64,000 nt of DNA from Mogibacterium sp. (GCA_017405845.1 JAFQZQ010000041.1:1-64000); one strand, 5' to 3'. Counted from the stretch's first letter, positions 53,103 to 60,907 are shown. Notes: generated by a model from the letters alone, not told the origin. Numbers and translations are program-made.

Positions 53103-54308
53103 TTATCTTCCGCTCGTGTAGTTATCGAAGTAACCCTGAATATAAACAACAGGTGTACCCTTGTCGCCCGAGCCCGATGTGAGGTCGCAGAGCGATCCGA
53201 TCAGGTCAGTAAGTCTTCTTGGTGTTGTTCCTTCAGATACCATGTTACCAACCAGGCTCTCCTGTGGCTTGTCAGCGATGGCCTTCGAGATAGCCGCTCT
53301 GAGCTCCTCACCGGTAAGATTTGCGAAATCGTTGTCTGCGAGGTACTTGAGCTTGAGCTCATTCGGTGTTCCCTCGAGGCCCGGTGTATAGAACGGTGAT
53401 ACTACAGGGTCAGCGAGCTCCCAAATTTTTCCGACAGGATCCTTGAAAGCTCCGTCGCCGTAGATCATAACCTCTACGCACTTACCTGTCTTCTCAAGCA
53501 TCTTTGCCTGGATATCATTAACGATATGCTGAGCGTCTCTTGGGAACAGCTTTACAGTATTCTCTGTTGCCTTATTGGAACCGAGCAGTCCGTAATCTGC
53601 GTTGAATCCGCTGCCGTTTACAGGAGCATCGAGGATGTCATCAAGTCCGTAAACATTTGCGCCCTTTGCCTTGAGTATTCTCTTTGTGCGTGCGCGTGTG
53701 TGGATGTCGCAGTTGATGACGTTGTCTGTGTAATTGAGGATCTCCTCAGCATGGTTTGCGAAGATGATCTCAGCCTCTGCGCCTGCTTCTCTGATGAGGT
53801 CGCCGTAGTATGCCACATAGTCAACACCTGTGAACTGATGCTTGTTTTCTCCGAAGAGCTCTCTGTATTTTTCAACAGTGAGTACATCGCTGTACGGGTT
53901 GATTCCCGACTCATCTATCTGATCCATGGTGAGAAGTGCGTTGCCTACTTCGTCCGAAGGATAGCTGAGCATGAGGACTACTTTTTCCGATCCCATGGCG
54001 ATTCCTCTCAGGCAGATCGCAAATCTGTTCCTGGAAAGGATAGGCCAGATAACTCCAACTGTCTTTCCGCCGAGTTTTGCCTTTACGTCTGCTGCGATGT
54101 CATCAACGCTTGCGTAATTGCCCTGGCATCTTGCAACTACCGATTCTGTGATACAGACTACGTCTCTGTCCTTTACGTCGAATCCGTCATCGGACGCAGC
54201 TGCCTCGAGCACGCTGTCTACTACCATCTGTGCAAGATCATCTCCTTCGCGGAAAATCGGGCATCTGATGCCACGCGATACCGTACCAACTCTTCTTTCT
54301 GTACTCAT
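53103..54308 (-). CDS. CofE-like ligase (F420-0:gamma-glutamyl ligase family)
   Basis: About 401 residues matching the CofE fold family: an N-terminal VGTVSRGIRCPIFREGDDL segment, DRDVVCITESVVARCQG (the conserved CofE strand and nucleotide region), a central domain with DIHTRARTKRILKAKG, and a C-terminal CVEVMIYGDGAFKDPVGKIWELADP block. True CofE adds glutamate to coenzyme F420-0. No other F420 gene is in this window and most Clostridia lack F420, so the real substrate may be another gamma-carboxylate or amine. Start 54308 has GAAGGG 8 bases upstream; a GTG at 54326 is less likely. It is directly upstream of tetR-hypE-hypD in the same direction. Confidence 0.75.
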   Translation of the reverse strand: MSTERRVGTVSRGIRCPIFREGDDLAQMVVDSVLEAAASDDGFDVKDRDVVCITESVVARCQGNYASVDDIAADVKAKLGGKTVGVIWPILSRNRFAICLRGIAMGSEKVVLMLSYPSDEVGNALLTMDQIDESGINPYSDVLTVEKYRELFGENKHQFTGVDYVAYYGDLIREAGAEAEIIFANHAEEILNYTDNVINCDIHTRARTKRILKAKGANVYGLDDILDAPVNGSGFNADYGLLGSNKATENTVKLFPRDAQHIVNDIQAKMLEKTGKCVEVMIYGDGAFKDPVGKIWELADPVVSPFYTPGLEGTPNELKLKYLADNDFANLTGEELRAAISKAIADKPQESLVGNMVSEGTTPRRLTDLIGSLCDLTSGSGDKGTPVVYIQGYFDNYTSGR

Positions 54309-54374
54309 AATTTTTTCCCTTCTCACCCTTGCGGTTTAGTTCTAACGTAAAAAGCACATAACTTTGACTATATA

Positions 54375-54403
54375 ATTTTAGCACCAGCTTTAAACCACTT
54401 CAA
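54375..54403 (-). promoter_or_regulatory. Promoter for the CofE-like gene
   Basis: On the minus strand TTGAAG (54398-54403), 17-base spacer, TAAAAT (54375-54380): the same hexamers as the opp and yitT promoters. Start near 54368, leader about 60 bases. Confidence 0.65.
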
Positions 54404-54405
54404 TA

Positions 54406-54434
54406 ATACAGCCGCCCTTTTTGGACGGCTGTAT
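54406..54434 (-). terminator. Terminator after pyk
   Basis: ATACAGCCG...CGGCTGTAT stem of 12 bp with one mismatch and a 5-base loop, 10 bases beyond the pyk stop. U-tract on the minus strand is short (TATTATTG). Confidence 0.65.
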
Positions 54435-54444
54435 CATACTTATT

Positions 54445-55869
54445 TTATAGCTCTATTATTTTCATTGTGTTGGTTTGTGACCTCTGATAGCTGTGTCTTC
54501 CGCTTACGACACCGGCGATAAAGACCAGAATATCTCCGGTAGCTGACAGTCCCTTTTCTCTCATTATCTCGAGACAATCCTCCATAAGCTCATCTGTGGT
54601 ATGCGCCCTCTCAGACAGCATAGGTTTTACTCCCCAGAGAAGATTCATCTGCCTTACAACCATCGGTTCAGGCGAGAACGCGTAGATATCAGAGTCCGGT
54701 CTGCATTTGGATACCTGCACAACTGTAGCGCCTGATGAAGTCGGCGCAAGGATAGCTCTTGCCCTGAGCTCTTTAGCAGCCTTCACGGCAGCCATGCATG
54801 TGGTGGTAGAAACGGAGACAGTACCATCATTACGCAGTATGTGCTGGTTTCTCGCAAATATTTCTGTGTACTCTGTAATAGAGACCATCATCTTCAGCGC
54901 CTCTACAGGGTACTCACCGCTCGCTGTCTCTCCGGACAGCATCACTGCGTCAGATCCATCATATACAGCGTTGGCTACATCCGTTACCTCTGCTCTTGTT
55001 GGACGAGGGTTTCTCATCATGGAATCAAGCATCTGTGTAGCTGTGATGACAATCTTTCCTTTTTCATTGCATCTGGCTATCATCTCGCGCTGAAGCTGAG
55101 GTATCATCCTGGCCTCGACCTCAACGCCAAGGTCTCCTCTTGCCACCATGACGCCGTCTGCAGCATCTACGATCTCTTCGAAATTATCAATACCTTCTCC
55201 GGATTCTATCTTGGCGATAATCTTAATGCGCGAGCCGTACTCTTTAGCTAGTTTACGGATCTTGTTTATGGTACCGGCGTTTCTTACAAAAGAGGCAGCA
55301 ATGAAATCATATTCATTCTCGAGTCCGAATCTGATATCTTCATAGTCTTTTTCGGTAAGATCAGGCAGGCCCACCTTGATTCCTGGCAGATTTACACCTT
55401 TTCTCTCTGAAACCACACCACCGTTGATTATGCGGCAGCTCAGCTCGCCTCCTTCTATAGACTCAACTCTGAGTTCGATGGCTCCGTCATCGATCAGGAC
55501 AGTATCTCCCGGAGAAAGATCATCTGCAATGCCTTTGTAAGTGACATAAAGATGCGCTGCATTTCCCTCTGCTGCAGGGTCCTCAGCATATGAAATAGCT
55601 ACTGTTTCGCCCTTGACGAGTTTTACACTTTTGTGATCTTCGAGCAATCCCGTACGGATCTCCGGTCCTTTTGTATCGAGAAGCATGGCTATAGGTCTGC
55701 CGGCTTCCTTTGCAGCTTTTCTGACACGTGTCAGCATTTCCAGATGACTCTCATGAGTTCCGTGCGAGAAGTTGAATCTGGCAACGTCCATCTCCTTCGC
55801 GAGTTCAGCGAGAATAGCATCATCGGACTCTCTCGGTCCCATAGTACATACAATTTTGGTCTTTCTCAT
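54445..55869 (-). CDS. pyk: Pyruvate kinase
   Basis: A 474-residue glycolytic enzyme converting PEP and ADP to pyruvate and ATP. It starts with RKTKIVCTMGP, and contains ARFNFSHGTHESH, LLDTKGPEIRTG, KIIAKIESGEGIDNFEEI (catalytic Lys and metal Glu), MVARGDLGVE and the signature PTRAEVTDVANAVYDGSDAVMLSGETASG. The C-terminal extra PEP-utilising domain found in B. subtilis Pyk is absent, giving the short form. GGGG precedes the ATG. It has its own extended -10 promoter and stands alone. Confidence 0.95.
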   Translation of the reverse strand: MRKTKIVCTMGPRESDDAILAELAKEMDVARFNFSHGTHESHLEMLTRVRKAAKEAGRPIAMLLDTKGPEIRTGLLEDHKSVKLVKGETVAISYAEDPAAEGNAAHLYVTYKGIADDLSPGDTVLIDDGAIELRVESIEGGELSCRIINGGVVSERKGVNLPGIKVGLPDLTEKDYEDIRFGLENEYDFIAASFVRNAGTINKIRKLAKEYGSRIKIIAKIESGEGIDNFEEIVDAADGVMVARGDLGVEVEARMIPQLQREMIARCNEKGKIVITATQMLDSMMRNPRPTRAEVTDVANAVYDGSDAVMLSGETASGEYPVEALKMMVSITEYTEIFARNQHILRNDGTVSVSTTTCMAAVKAAKELRARAILAPTSSGATVVQVSKCRPDSDIYAFSPEPMVVRQMNLLWGVKPMLSERAHTTDELMEDCLEIMREKGLSATGDILVFIAGVVSGRHSYQRSQTNTMKIIEL

Positions 55870-55923
55870 AACAAACCCCTTTTGCTATCACATCCCGTAA
55901 TAACCAATTTTTAAAGATGATTT

Positions 55924-55932
55924 ATTATACCA
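55924..55932 (-). promoter_or_regulatory. Extended -10 element for pyk
   Basis: On the minus strand TGGTATAAT, an extended -10 with perfect TATAAT (55924-55929). No convincing -35 at 17 bases. Start expected near 55917, leader about 48 bases. Confidence 0.55.
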
Positions 55933-56093
55933 CAGAAAGATGCCGGCTTTGTCAGACTTCAGTACTAAACGGAGCCAATATTTAAACCTTTTTCAAAAAA
56001 AGTGCCGGGTACAAAAGAAAGTGATTTTTTTGCAGGATTAAGGGCGATTCCCGTTCGACTTATTTAAACCGCTTCGTTATCATTACTGCATGA

Positions 56094-56390
56094 GCAAAGC
56101 ATTATTATCTGAAGAAACAAGGTGTTCCCGGCAAGCATTATCTCGGAAAGAACAATGCTGAGATCATTAAGAATATTAAAGCTGCCCGTTATTATAAGAA
56201 GCTGAAACAGGTCATCGATAAGGACATCAGCATCCTGGAATCCGTATCACAGAACTATATCGTGCCCGATCCGGCCGCTATTAACAATCTGCTCCCAAAA
56301 GTCTACAGGAGTGAAGCGCCTCCGCTTCCGGGAGCATATAATGAGACCCAGGCATTTTTATCCTTTTTTCGTTATGCACCAAGCCATTGA
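56094..56390 (+). pseudogene. Decayed gene fragment of unknown family
   Basis: A 98-codon open stretch with no start codon: it begins right after an in-frame TGA (56091-56093) and ends at TGA 56388-56390. The peptide reads AKHYYLKKQGVPGKHYLG at its beginning, then NIKAARYYKKLKQVIDKDI and NNLLPKVYRSEAPPLPG. Codon use and amino-acid composition look like genuine coding sequence. It resembles in style a group of hypothetical proteins in Lachnospiraceae-like genomes that open with a KYY..KxxGxxxHYLGK pattern, but I cannot confirm this. The rest of the roughly 670-base gap (55933-56538) holds the pyk upstream region, several TTCGTTAT repeats and the terminator at 56454-56480. Confidence 0.5.
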
Positions 56391-56453
56391 AAAATTGAAA
56401 ATAACGAAATATCCTTTATAGCCTTGTTTTTTTCGTTATCACGAATTAAAAAC

Positions 56454-56480
56454 GCCACGGAGCCCCTAAGGCTCCGTGGC
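56454..56480 (-). terminator. Terminator after the acetyltransferase gene
   Basis: A perfect 11-bp stem GCCACGGAGCC with GGCTCCGTGGC and 5-base loop, followed on the minus strand by GTTTTTAATT. It ends the nagB-glmM-acetyltransferase transcript. Confidence 0.85.
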
Positions 56481-56538
56481 ATACTCTTTGATATCTTTGT
56501 GAGGCTGCCACCCCGGCTATTATGCAGTTGCCTGCGGA

Positions 56539-57201
56539 CTATTCATGTTTGCCGGTGATCTCGCCGCTGTTCTTCCAGATGCTGTTTTCAGGAATAACTC
56601 CCCTTACGCAGGATGTTGGATATACATTCGAATTGCGTCCTATCACAGTACCCGGGTTGAGAACTGCGTTGCATCCTACCTCAACGTGGTCGCCAAGCAT
56701 GGCTCCGAACTTCTTTATACCTGTCTCGATCTGCTCAGTACCATTATGCACTATTACCAGCTTCTTGTCGGCCTTCACGTTTGATGTGATCGAGCCGGCT
56801 CCCATGTGGCTGAAGTGTCCGAGGATCGAGTCACCTACATAATTATAATGAGGTGTCTGAACGTTATCGAAAAGGATGACATTCTTGAGCTCAACGGAGT
56901 TGCCGACAACGCATTTGCGGCCAACAAGAGCCGAACCTCTAATGAACGCGCAATGTCTTACCTCAGTCTCAGGTCCGATAATGCACGGAGCACCGAGATA
57001 TGCGCTCGGGAATACCTTTGCAGTCTTGTGGACCCAAACGTTCTCACTTACTTCTTCATACTCTTCAGGATCGAGCGTCGGACCGAGCTCGAGGATGAAA
57101 TCCTTAATACCCTTCAGAGCTTCCCAAGGATATGTGAACTGCGAAAGATAGTCTTTAGCCAGTGTATGGTCTAAGTCGTATAAATCATTAATAGTATACA
57201 T
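56539..57201 (-). CDS. Left-handed beta-helix acetyltransferase, GlmU C-domain-like
   Basis: A 220-residue hexapeptide-repeat protein: repeats such as VFPSAYLGAPCIIGPETEVRHCAF run from about residue 60 to 200, with HYNYVGDSILGHFSHMGAG (the GlmU acetyl-CoA and catalytic-His type region) and GAMLGDHVEVGCNAVLNPGTVIG. It lacks the N-terminal nucleotidyltransferase half of GlmU. It is often annotated as a UDP-GlcNAc pyrophosphorylase, but the visible domain can only supply the N-acetyltransferase step. Location 20 bases after glmM supports a role in acetylating glucosamine-1-phosphate; a separate uridylyltransferase would be needed. Confidence 0.85.
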   Translation of the reverse strand: MYTINDLYDLDHTLAKDYLSQFTYPWEALKGIKDFILELGPTLDPEEYEEVSENVWVHKTAKVFPSAYLGAPCIIGPETEVRHCAFIRGSALVGRKCVVGNSVELKNVILFDNVQTPHYNYVGDSILGHFSHMGAGSITSNVKADKKLVIVHNGTEQIETGIKKFGAMLGDHVEVGCNAVLNPGTVIGRNSNVYPTSCVRGVIPENSIWKNSGEITGKHE

Positions 57202-57221
57202 TGTTCACCTTCTTTTTGAGA

Positions 57222-58571
57222 TTATTCAACAATATGCCCTTTGGCGCGAATCACATCGATGATCTGGTCAACGTACTTCTCGCACTCTTCCTCAGACGGA
57301 GCTTCAGCCATTACGCGAACAACCGGTTCTGTGCCGGACTCACGCAGCAGGGTACGGCCCTTGTCGCCAAGCGCCTTCTTAGCTGCAGCGTCAGCAGCGA
57401 GAACGTCAGGGTCATTCATGCAGTCTGCTTTGCTCTTTACTCTGATGTTTTTGAGCACCTGTGGATAGAAGACTACAGGAGCAGCGAGTTCGCTCATCTT
57501 CTTTTTCTTTGCAAGCATGGCCTCCATCAGCTTGAGTGATGTGAGGATTCCGTCACCTGTAGTAGCGTACTTGGTGAAGATGATATGTCCGCTCTGCTCT
57601 CCGCCGATGCGGTGTCCATTCTGCACCATGTTCTCATAAACGTATTTGTCGCCGACCTTTGTCTGCTCGTACTCAATGCCTTCCGCGTCGAGAGCCTTGT
57701 AAAGGCCGAAGTTGGACATTACAGTCGTAACCACCTTGTTATTGAGCAGTTTGCCTCTCTCCTTCATGTAGCGTCCGTAGATGTAGAGGATGTGGTCTCC
57801 TGTTACGACGTTGCCCTTCTCGTCTACGCAAAGGCATCTGTCAGCGTCGCCGTCATATGCGAATCCTACATCGAGCCCATTGTCTACAACGAACTTCTGC
57901 AGGTGCTCGATATGTGTGGAGCCGCAGTTTGTGTTGATATTGTAGCCATCCGGTTCATCGTTCATTACATAGGTCTTTGCTCCGAGTGCATCGAACACGC
58001 CCTTTGCGATCATCCATGCTGCACCATTAGCAACGTCGAGTCCGACCTTGACGCCCTTGAAGCTGAACTTGGACATCGAGATGAGGTATCCGACATAGCG
58101 GTTACGTCCGGATACGTAGTCGACCGTGCGTCCGATATCCTCACGCTCTGCCATAGGAACTTCCATTTCACCGTCGAGATATGCTTCGATCTTGAGCAGT
58201 GTCTCCTCGTCCATCTTCTCGCCGTTGTTGTTGACGATCTTGATGCCGTTGTCATAGTACGGATTGTGGGATGCCGAGATCATGATACCGCAGTCGAAGT
58301 CGTCTACTCTTGCAATATACGATACGGACGGAGTCGTGGTTACGTGCATGATGTAAGCATCAGCTCCGGATGCCATAAGGCCTGTGCAGAGAGCGTACTC
58401 AAACATATAGCTCGATCTTCTTGTATCTTTGCCGATGACTACCTTTGCCTTGCGGTCGAGTCTCTTTCCATAATACCAACCGAGATAGCGGCCGATCTTT
58501 ATTGCGTGGTCAAACGTAAGGTTCTTGTTGGCTTCGCCGCGGAAGCCGTCTGTTCCGAAATATTTACCCAT
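57222..58571 (-). CDS. glmM: Phosphoglucosamine mutase
   Basis: A 449-residue alpha-D-phosphohexomutase interconverting glucosamine-6-phosphate and glucosamine-1-phosphate. Phosphoserine loop ISASHNPYYDNGIK near residue 100, metal loop FAYDGDADRCL, sugar-binding GGEQSGHI and phosphate-binding RESGTEPVVRVM are all intact; GEQSGH distinguishes GlmM from glucose-type enzymes. It overlaps the nagB stop by one base (TAATG) and has AAGGAG. Confidence 0.94.
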   Translation of the reverse strand: MGKYFGTDGFRGEANKNLTFDHAIKIGRYLGWYYGKRLDRKAKVVIGKDTRRSSYMFEYALCTGLMASGADAYIMHVTTTPSVSYIARVDDFDCGIMISASHNPYYDNGIKIVNNNGEKMDEETLLKIEAYLDGEMEVPMAEREDIGRTVDYVSGRNRYVGYLISMSKFSFKGVKVGLDVANGAAWMIAKGVFDALGAKTYVMNDEPDGYNINTNCGSTHIEHLQKFVVDNGLDVGFAYDGDADRCLCVDEKGNVVTGDHILYIYGRYMKERGKLLNNKVVTTVMSNFGLYKALDAEGIEYEQTKVGDKYVYENMVQNGHRIGGEQSGHIIFTKYATTGDGILTSLKLMEAMLAKKKKMSELAAPVVFYPQVLKNIRVKSKADCMNDPDVLAADAAAKKALGDKGRTLLRESGTEPVVRVMAEAPSEEECEKYVDQIIDVIRAKGHIVE

Positions 58572-59362
58572 TACAGTCTCTCCTTTTTCTCGATGTCGAG
58601 GAAGTATTTGTAAGTGTCAACTGTCAGCTCGCCGCATGCTTCTTCGTCACATGCGATGATTGCCGCATTGTGAAGCTGGAGTGCGCTGCATGTCCACTTC
58701 TGGCTGACTCCGCCCTCTACTACAGCTGCCATGGCTCTTGCCTTGTTGTGTCCGCTGATGAGAACGAGTACTTCCTTAGCGTCTGTGACTGTGCCGATTC
58801 CTACGGACAGAGCCTGAGCAGGAACAGCTTCAGGGTCTCCGCCGAAAAATCTTGAATTAACGATTCTTGTATCTGTTGTAAGGTCTCTCAGGCCTGTACG
58901 CGATGAGAGCGATGTGTATGGCTCATTGAAAGCAAGATGTCCGTCTACTCCGATACCGCCCATGAAAAGATCAATGCCGCCGTAAGAAGCGATCTTCTCC
59001 TCATATCTTGCGCACTCGCCTTCAGGATCATCTGTCATTCCGTTGAGGATGTTGATGTTTGCAGGATCCATGTCTACGAGGTGATCGAAGAAGTTGTCGT
59101 GCATGAAGTACCAGTAGCTCTGGTCATGTTCATGAGGAAGTCCGAGATACTCGTCCATATTGAATGTGACGACATTCTTGAACGAAACTTCGCCGGCCTT
59201 GTTCTTAGCGATAAGGTTCTTGTATACGCCGATCGGAGATGAACCGGTCGGGAGTCCGAGTACGAACGGTCTGTCTTCTTTATGGTTGTTGATCTTGTCT
59301 GCAATGTAATCTGCAGCCCATTTGCACATTTTTTCATAATCGTCCTGGATGACTACTCTCAT
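58571..59362 (-). CDS. nagB: Glucosamine-6-phosphate deaminase
   Basis: A 263-residue enzyme converting glucosamine-6-phosphate to fructose-6-phosphate and ammonia (reversible). Family blocks: LGLPTGSSPIGVYKNL, FNMDEYLGLPHEHDQSYWYFM, FMGGIGVDGHLAFNEPYTSL with the catalytic Asp/His region. GGGG precedes the ATG. Being first in an operon with glmM and a GlmU-like acetyltransferase, it may work in the biosynthetic direction, linking fructose-6-phosphate to UDP-GlcNAc, rather than in catabolism. No glmS or nagA is nearby. Confidence 0.94.
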   Translation of the reverse strand: MRVVIQDDYEKMCKWAADYIADKINNHKEDRPFVLGLPTGSSPIGVYKNLIAKNKAGEVSFKNVVTFNMDEYLGLPHEHDQSYWYFMHDNFFDHLVDMDPANINILNGMTDDPEGECARYEEKIASYGGIDLFMGGIGVDGHLAFNEPYTSLSSRTGLRDLTTDTRIVNSRFFGGDPEAVPAQALSVGIGTVTDAKEVLVLISGHNKARAMAAVVEGGVSQKWTCSALQLHNAAIIACDEEACGELTVDTYKYFLDIEKKERL

Positions 59363-59429
59363 TATTCTTACCCCTTTCAGTTAAATGAGTATGGTTCTCT
59401 TTGTGGCGATGCCTTTTAACACAGATAAT

Positions 59430-59458
59430 ATTTTAACATCCGGTATTTGTCCGGTAAA
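59430..59458 (-). promoter_or_regulatory. Extended -10 promoter for nagB operon
   Basis: On the minus strand TGT followed by TAAAAT (59430-59438) forms an extended -10; a weak TTTACC (59453-59458) lies at 17 bases. Start near 59423, leader about 60 bases. Confidence 0.5.
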
Positions 59459-59461
59459 TGT

Positions 59462-59490
59462 GTTAAAAGCAAATACATTGATATTATACT
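59462..59490 (+). promoter_or_regulatory. Promoter for the DUF3990-HTH pair
   Basis: Weak GTTAAA (59462-59467), 17-base spacer, good TATACT (59485-59490). The palindrome 59487-59502 overlaps the -10 and the expected start. Confidence 0.5.
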
Positions 59491-59502
59491 CCCATGGGAG
59501 TA
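59487..59502. promoter_or_regulatory. Perfect 16-bp palindromic operator
   Basis: TACTCCCATGGGAGTA is a perfect palindrome overlapping the -10 box and the predicted transcription start of the DUF3990-HTH operon. This is the position expected for autorepression by the HTH protein of a toxin-antitoxin pair. Confidence 0.6.
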
Positions 59503-59544
59503 CACTATTAACAAAGCATAAGAAATCAAGCATTCAGGAGTGCC

Positions 59545-60210
59545 ATGGACAAAAAGATTTATCACGGAGGAGACACAATAGTGAGGTCTCCCGCCTTTGG
59601 GATCGGAAGGCCTTACAATGATTTTGGACTCGGCTTTTACTGCACCGAATTCCCGCAGTATGCTGCCGAATGGGCTGTAGAGCCGGGCAAAAACGGTTTT
59701 GTTTCAGCCTACTCCATAAACTATGACGGTCTCCGCATCATCAATCTGTGCAGCTCGCAGTACACGCCCCTTCACTGGATCGGACTGCTTTTCAATTACC
59801 GCGAATTCGATCTTTCATCAGATACTGCCTACAGGGCAAGAGAATACATCAATAAGTATTTCCCGGTGGATCATCAGGCATGCGACTGCATCATTGGATA
59901 CCGTGCTGACAACAGATGCTTTATGTTCGCCCAGGAATTTCTTGACGACAGACTCTCATATAAAAGCTTCCGAAGCGCTCTTGTGGGCGATGACTCCAAC
60001 AGACAGTTCGTACTTAAGAGCAACCGCGCTTTCGACAGGATCAGCTTTTTGGGATACGAGACGGCTATCAGCGAAACATCCTTCCCTGTCAGCAGAAGCC
60101 GTGAGATAAGAGCCCTTAAAAGCATCAGGCCTTCTGCAGGAAGCAACGATTTCTTCATCACCGATCTTATCGAGGAGGAGGTACGTCCTTATGACACACG
60201 CTTACGATAA
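59545..60210 (+). CDS. DUF3990 protein, ADP-ribosyltransferase-like (candidate toxin)
   Basis: A 221-residue protein beginning with KKIYHGGD and GRPYNDFGLGFYCTE, the hallmark N-terminal blocks of DUF3990: a YHG motif followed by a DFGxGFYxT motif and AAEWA. DUF3990 belongs, as I recall, with ADP-ribosyltransferase-fold families, where the His in YHG and the Tyr/Thr of GFYxT line the NAD pocket. The C-terminal part (FAQEFLDD, YKSF) could supply the third catalytic position, but I cannot identify it with certainty. Start ATG 59545 has AGGAG 5-6 bases upstream. Its 3' end overlaps the next gene by 20 bases, indicating coupled translation. Confidence 0.82.
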   Translation: MDKKIYHGGDTIVRSPAFGIGRPYNDFGLGFYCTEFPQYAAEWAVEPGKNGFVSAYSINYDGLRIINLCSSQYTPLHWIGLLFNYREFDLSSDTAYRAREYINKYFPVDHQACDCIIGYRADNRCFMFAQEFLDDRLSYKSFRSALVGDDSNRQFVLKSNRAFDRISFLGYETAISETSFPVSRSREIRALKSIRPSAGSNDFFITDLIEEEVRPYDTRLR

Positions 60211-60907
60211 GATATGCCTCGAAAGAGCCGCTGACACGCTGGGACGAATGCTCGACTATTCTTCCTACAGCCTTCATTACGATATCAGCACAATGATGGA
60301 TCTGTTCATCGCATCCGGCACCGCCGCTCTGCTTGAACGCGGAGATATCCGCGCTATAGCAGGCATGTCGGGAGTCGAGCTGGCATATGAGGTGCTTGAA
60401 AGAAGCGGCATGACATATGAAAGAACCCAGCCGCGATATACAAAAGGTCTGAGCGCAGAATACTGGTGCGGTAACGCTCTGACTCACATTCAGTGGGAAA
60501 CCTGCATGTCTTTCGACAGGATCATGGCAGCCTTTTCAGCCCAGGCGTTTATCTCTGAGTACGGAAGGAGCAGGCTGTCCTTTCTTGATGCTCTGCCGCT
60601 CAGCATAAGCGACGAAGAACGTTCCGCAAAGATCAGGTCATTTGGCAGACAGTTTGCTGATGAAGCAGTGGCTAAATACATATCGTCGGGCGAAGCCTCA
60701 GGCAACGGCAAATCCGGCGATACTCCGCTCAAAAAAATGCGCATAAAAAACGGCCTCAGTCAGAGCGGTCTGGCTAAGGCCAGCGGTATTCCTTTGAGAA
60801 CTATCCAGCAGTATGAGCAGCGTCAGAAGGATATATCAAAAGCCCGTGCCGAATACCTTATAGCACTCTCACGGGCTCTGTCTTGTGATCCCTCACTTCT
60901 TATTTAG
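60191..60907 (+). CDS. HTH-domain protein, candidate antitoxin/autoregulator
   Basis: A 238-residue protein. The N-terminal 110 residues form a helical domain (MMDLFIASGTAALLERGDI, AGMSGVELAYEVLERSG) like the DUF3791-type domains often encoded beside DUF3990. The C-terminal 60 residues are an XRE/Cro-like helix-turn-helix: MRIKNGLSQSGLAKASGIP then RTIQQYEQRQKDI. Strong GGAGGAGG lies 8 bases before the ATG, within the end of the DUF3990 gene. It likely neutralises its partner and binds the palindrome at 59487-59502. Its 3' end overlaps the convergent cdaR stop by 4 bases with no terminator between. Confidence 0.8.
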   Translation: MTHAYDKICLERAADTLGRMLDYSSYSLHYDISTMMDLFIASGTAALLERGDIRAIAGMSGVELAYEVLERSGMTYERTQPRYTKGLSAEYWCGNALTHIQWETCMSFDRIMAAFSAQAFISEYGRSRLSFLDALPLSISDEERSAKIRSFGRQFADEAVAKYISSGEASGNGKSGDTPLKKMRIKNGLSQSGLAKASGIPLRTIQQYEQRQKDISKARAEYLIALSRALSCDPSLLI

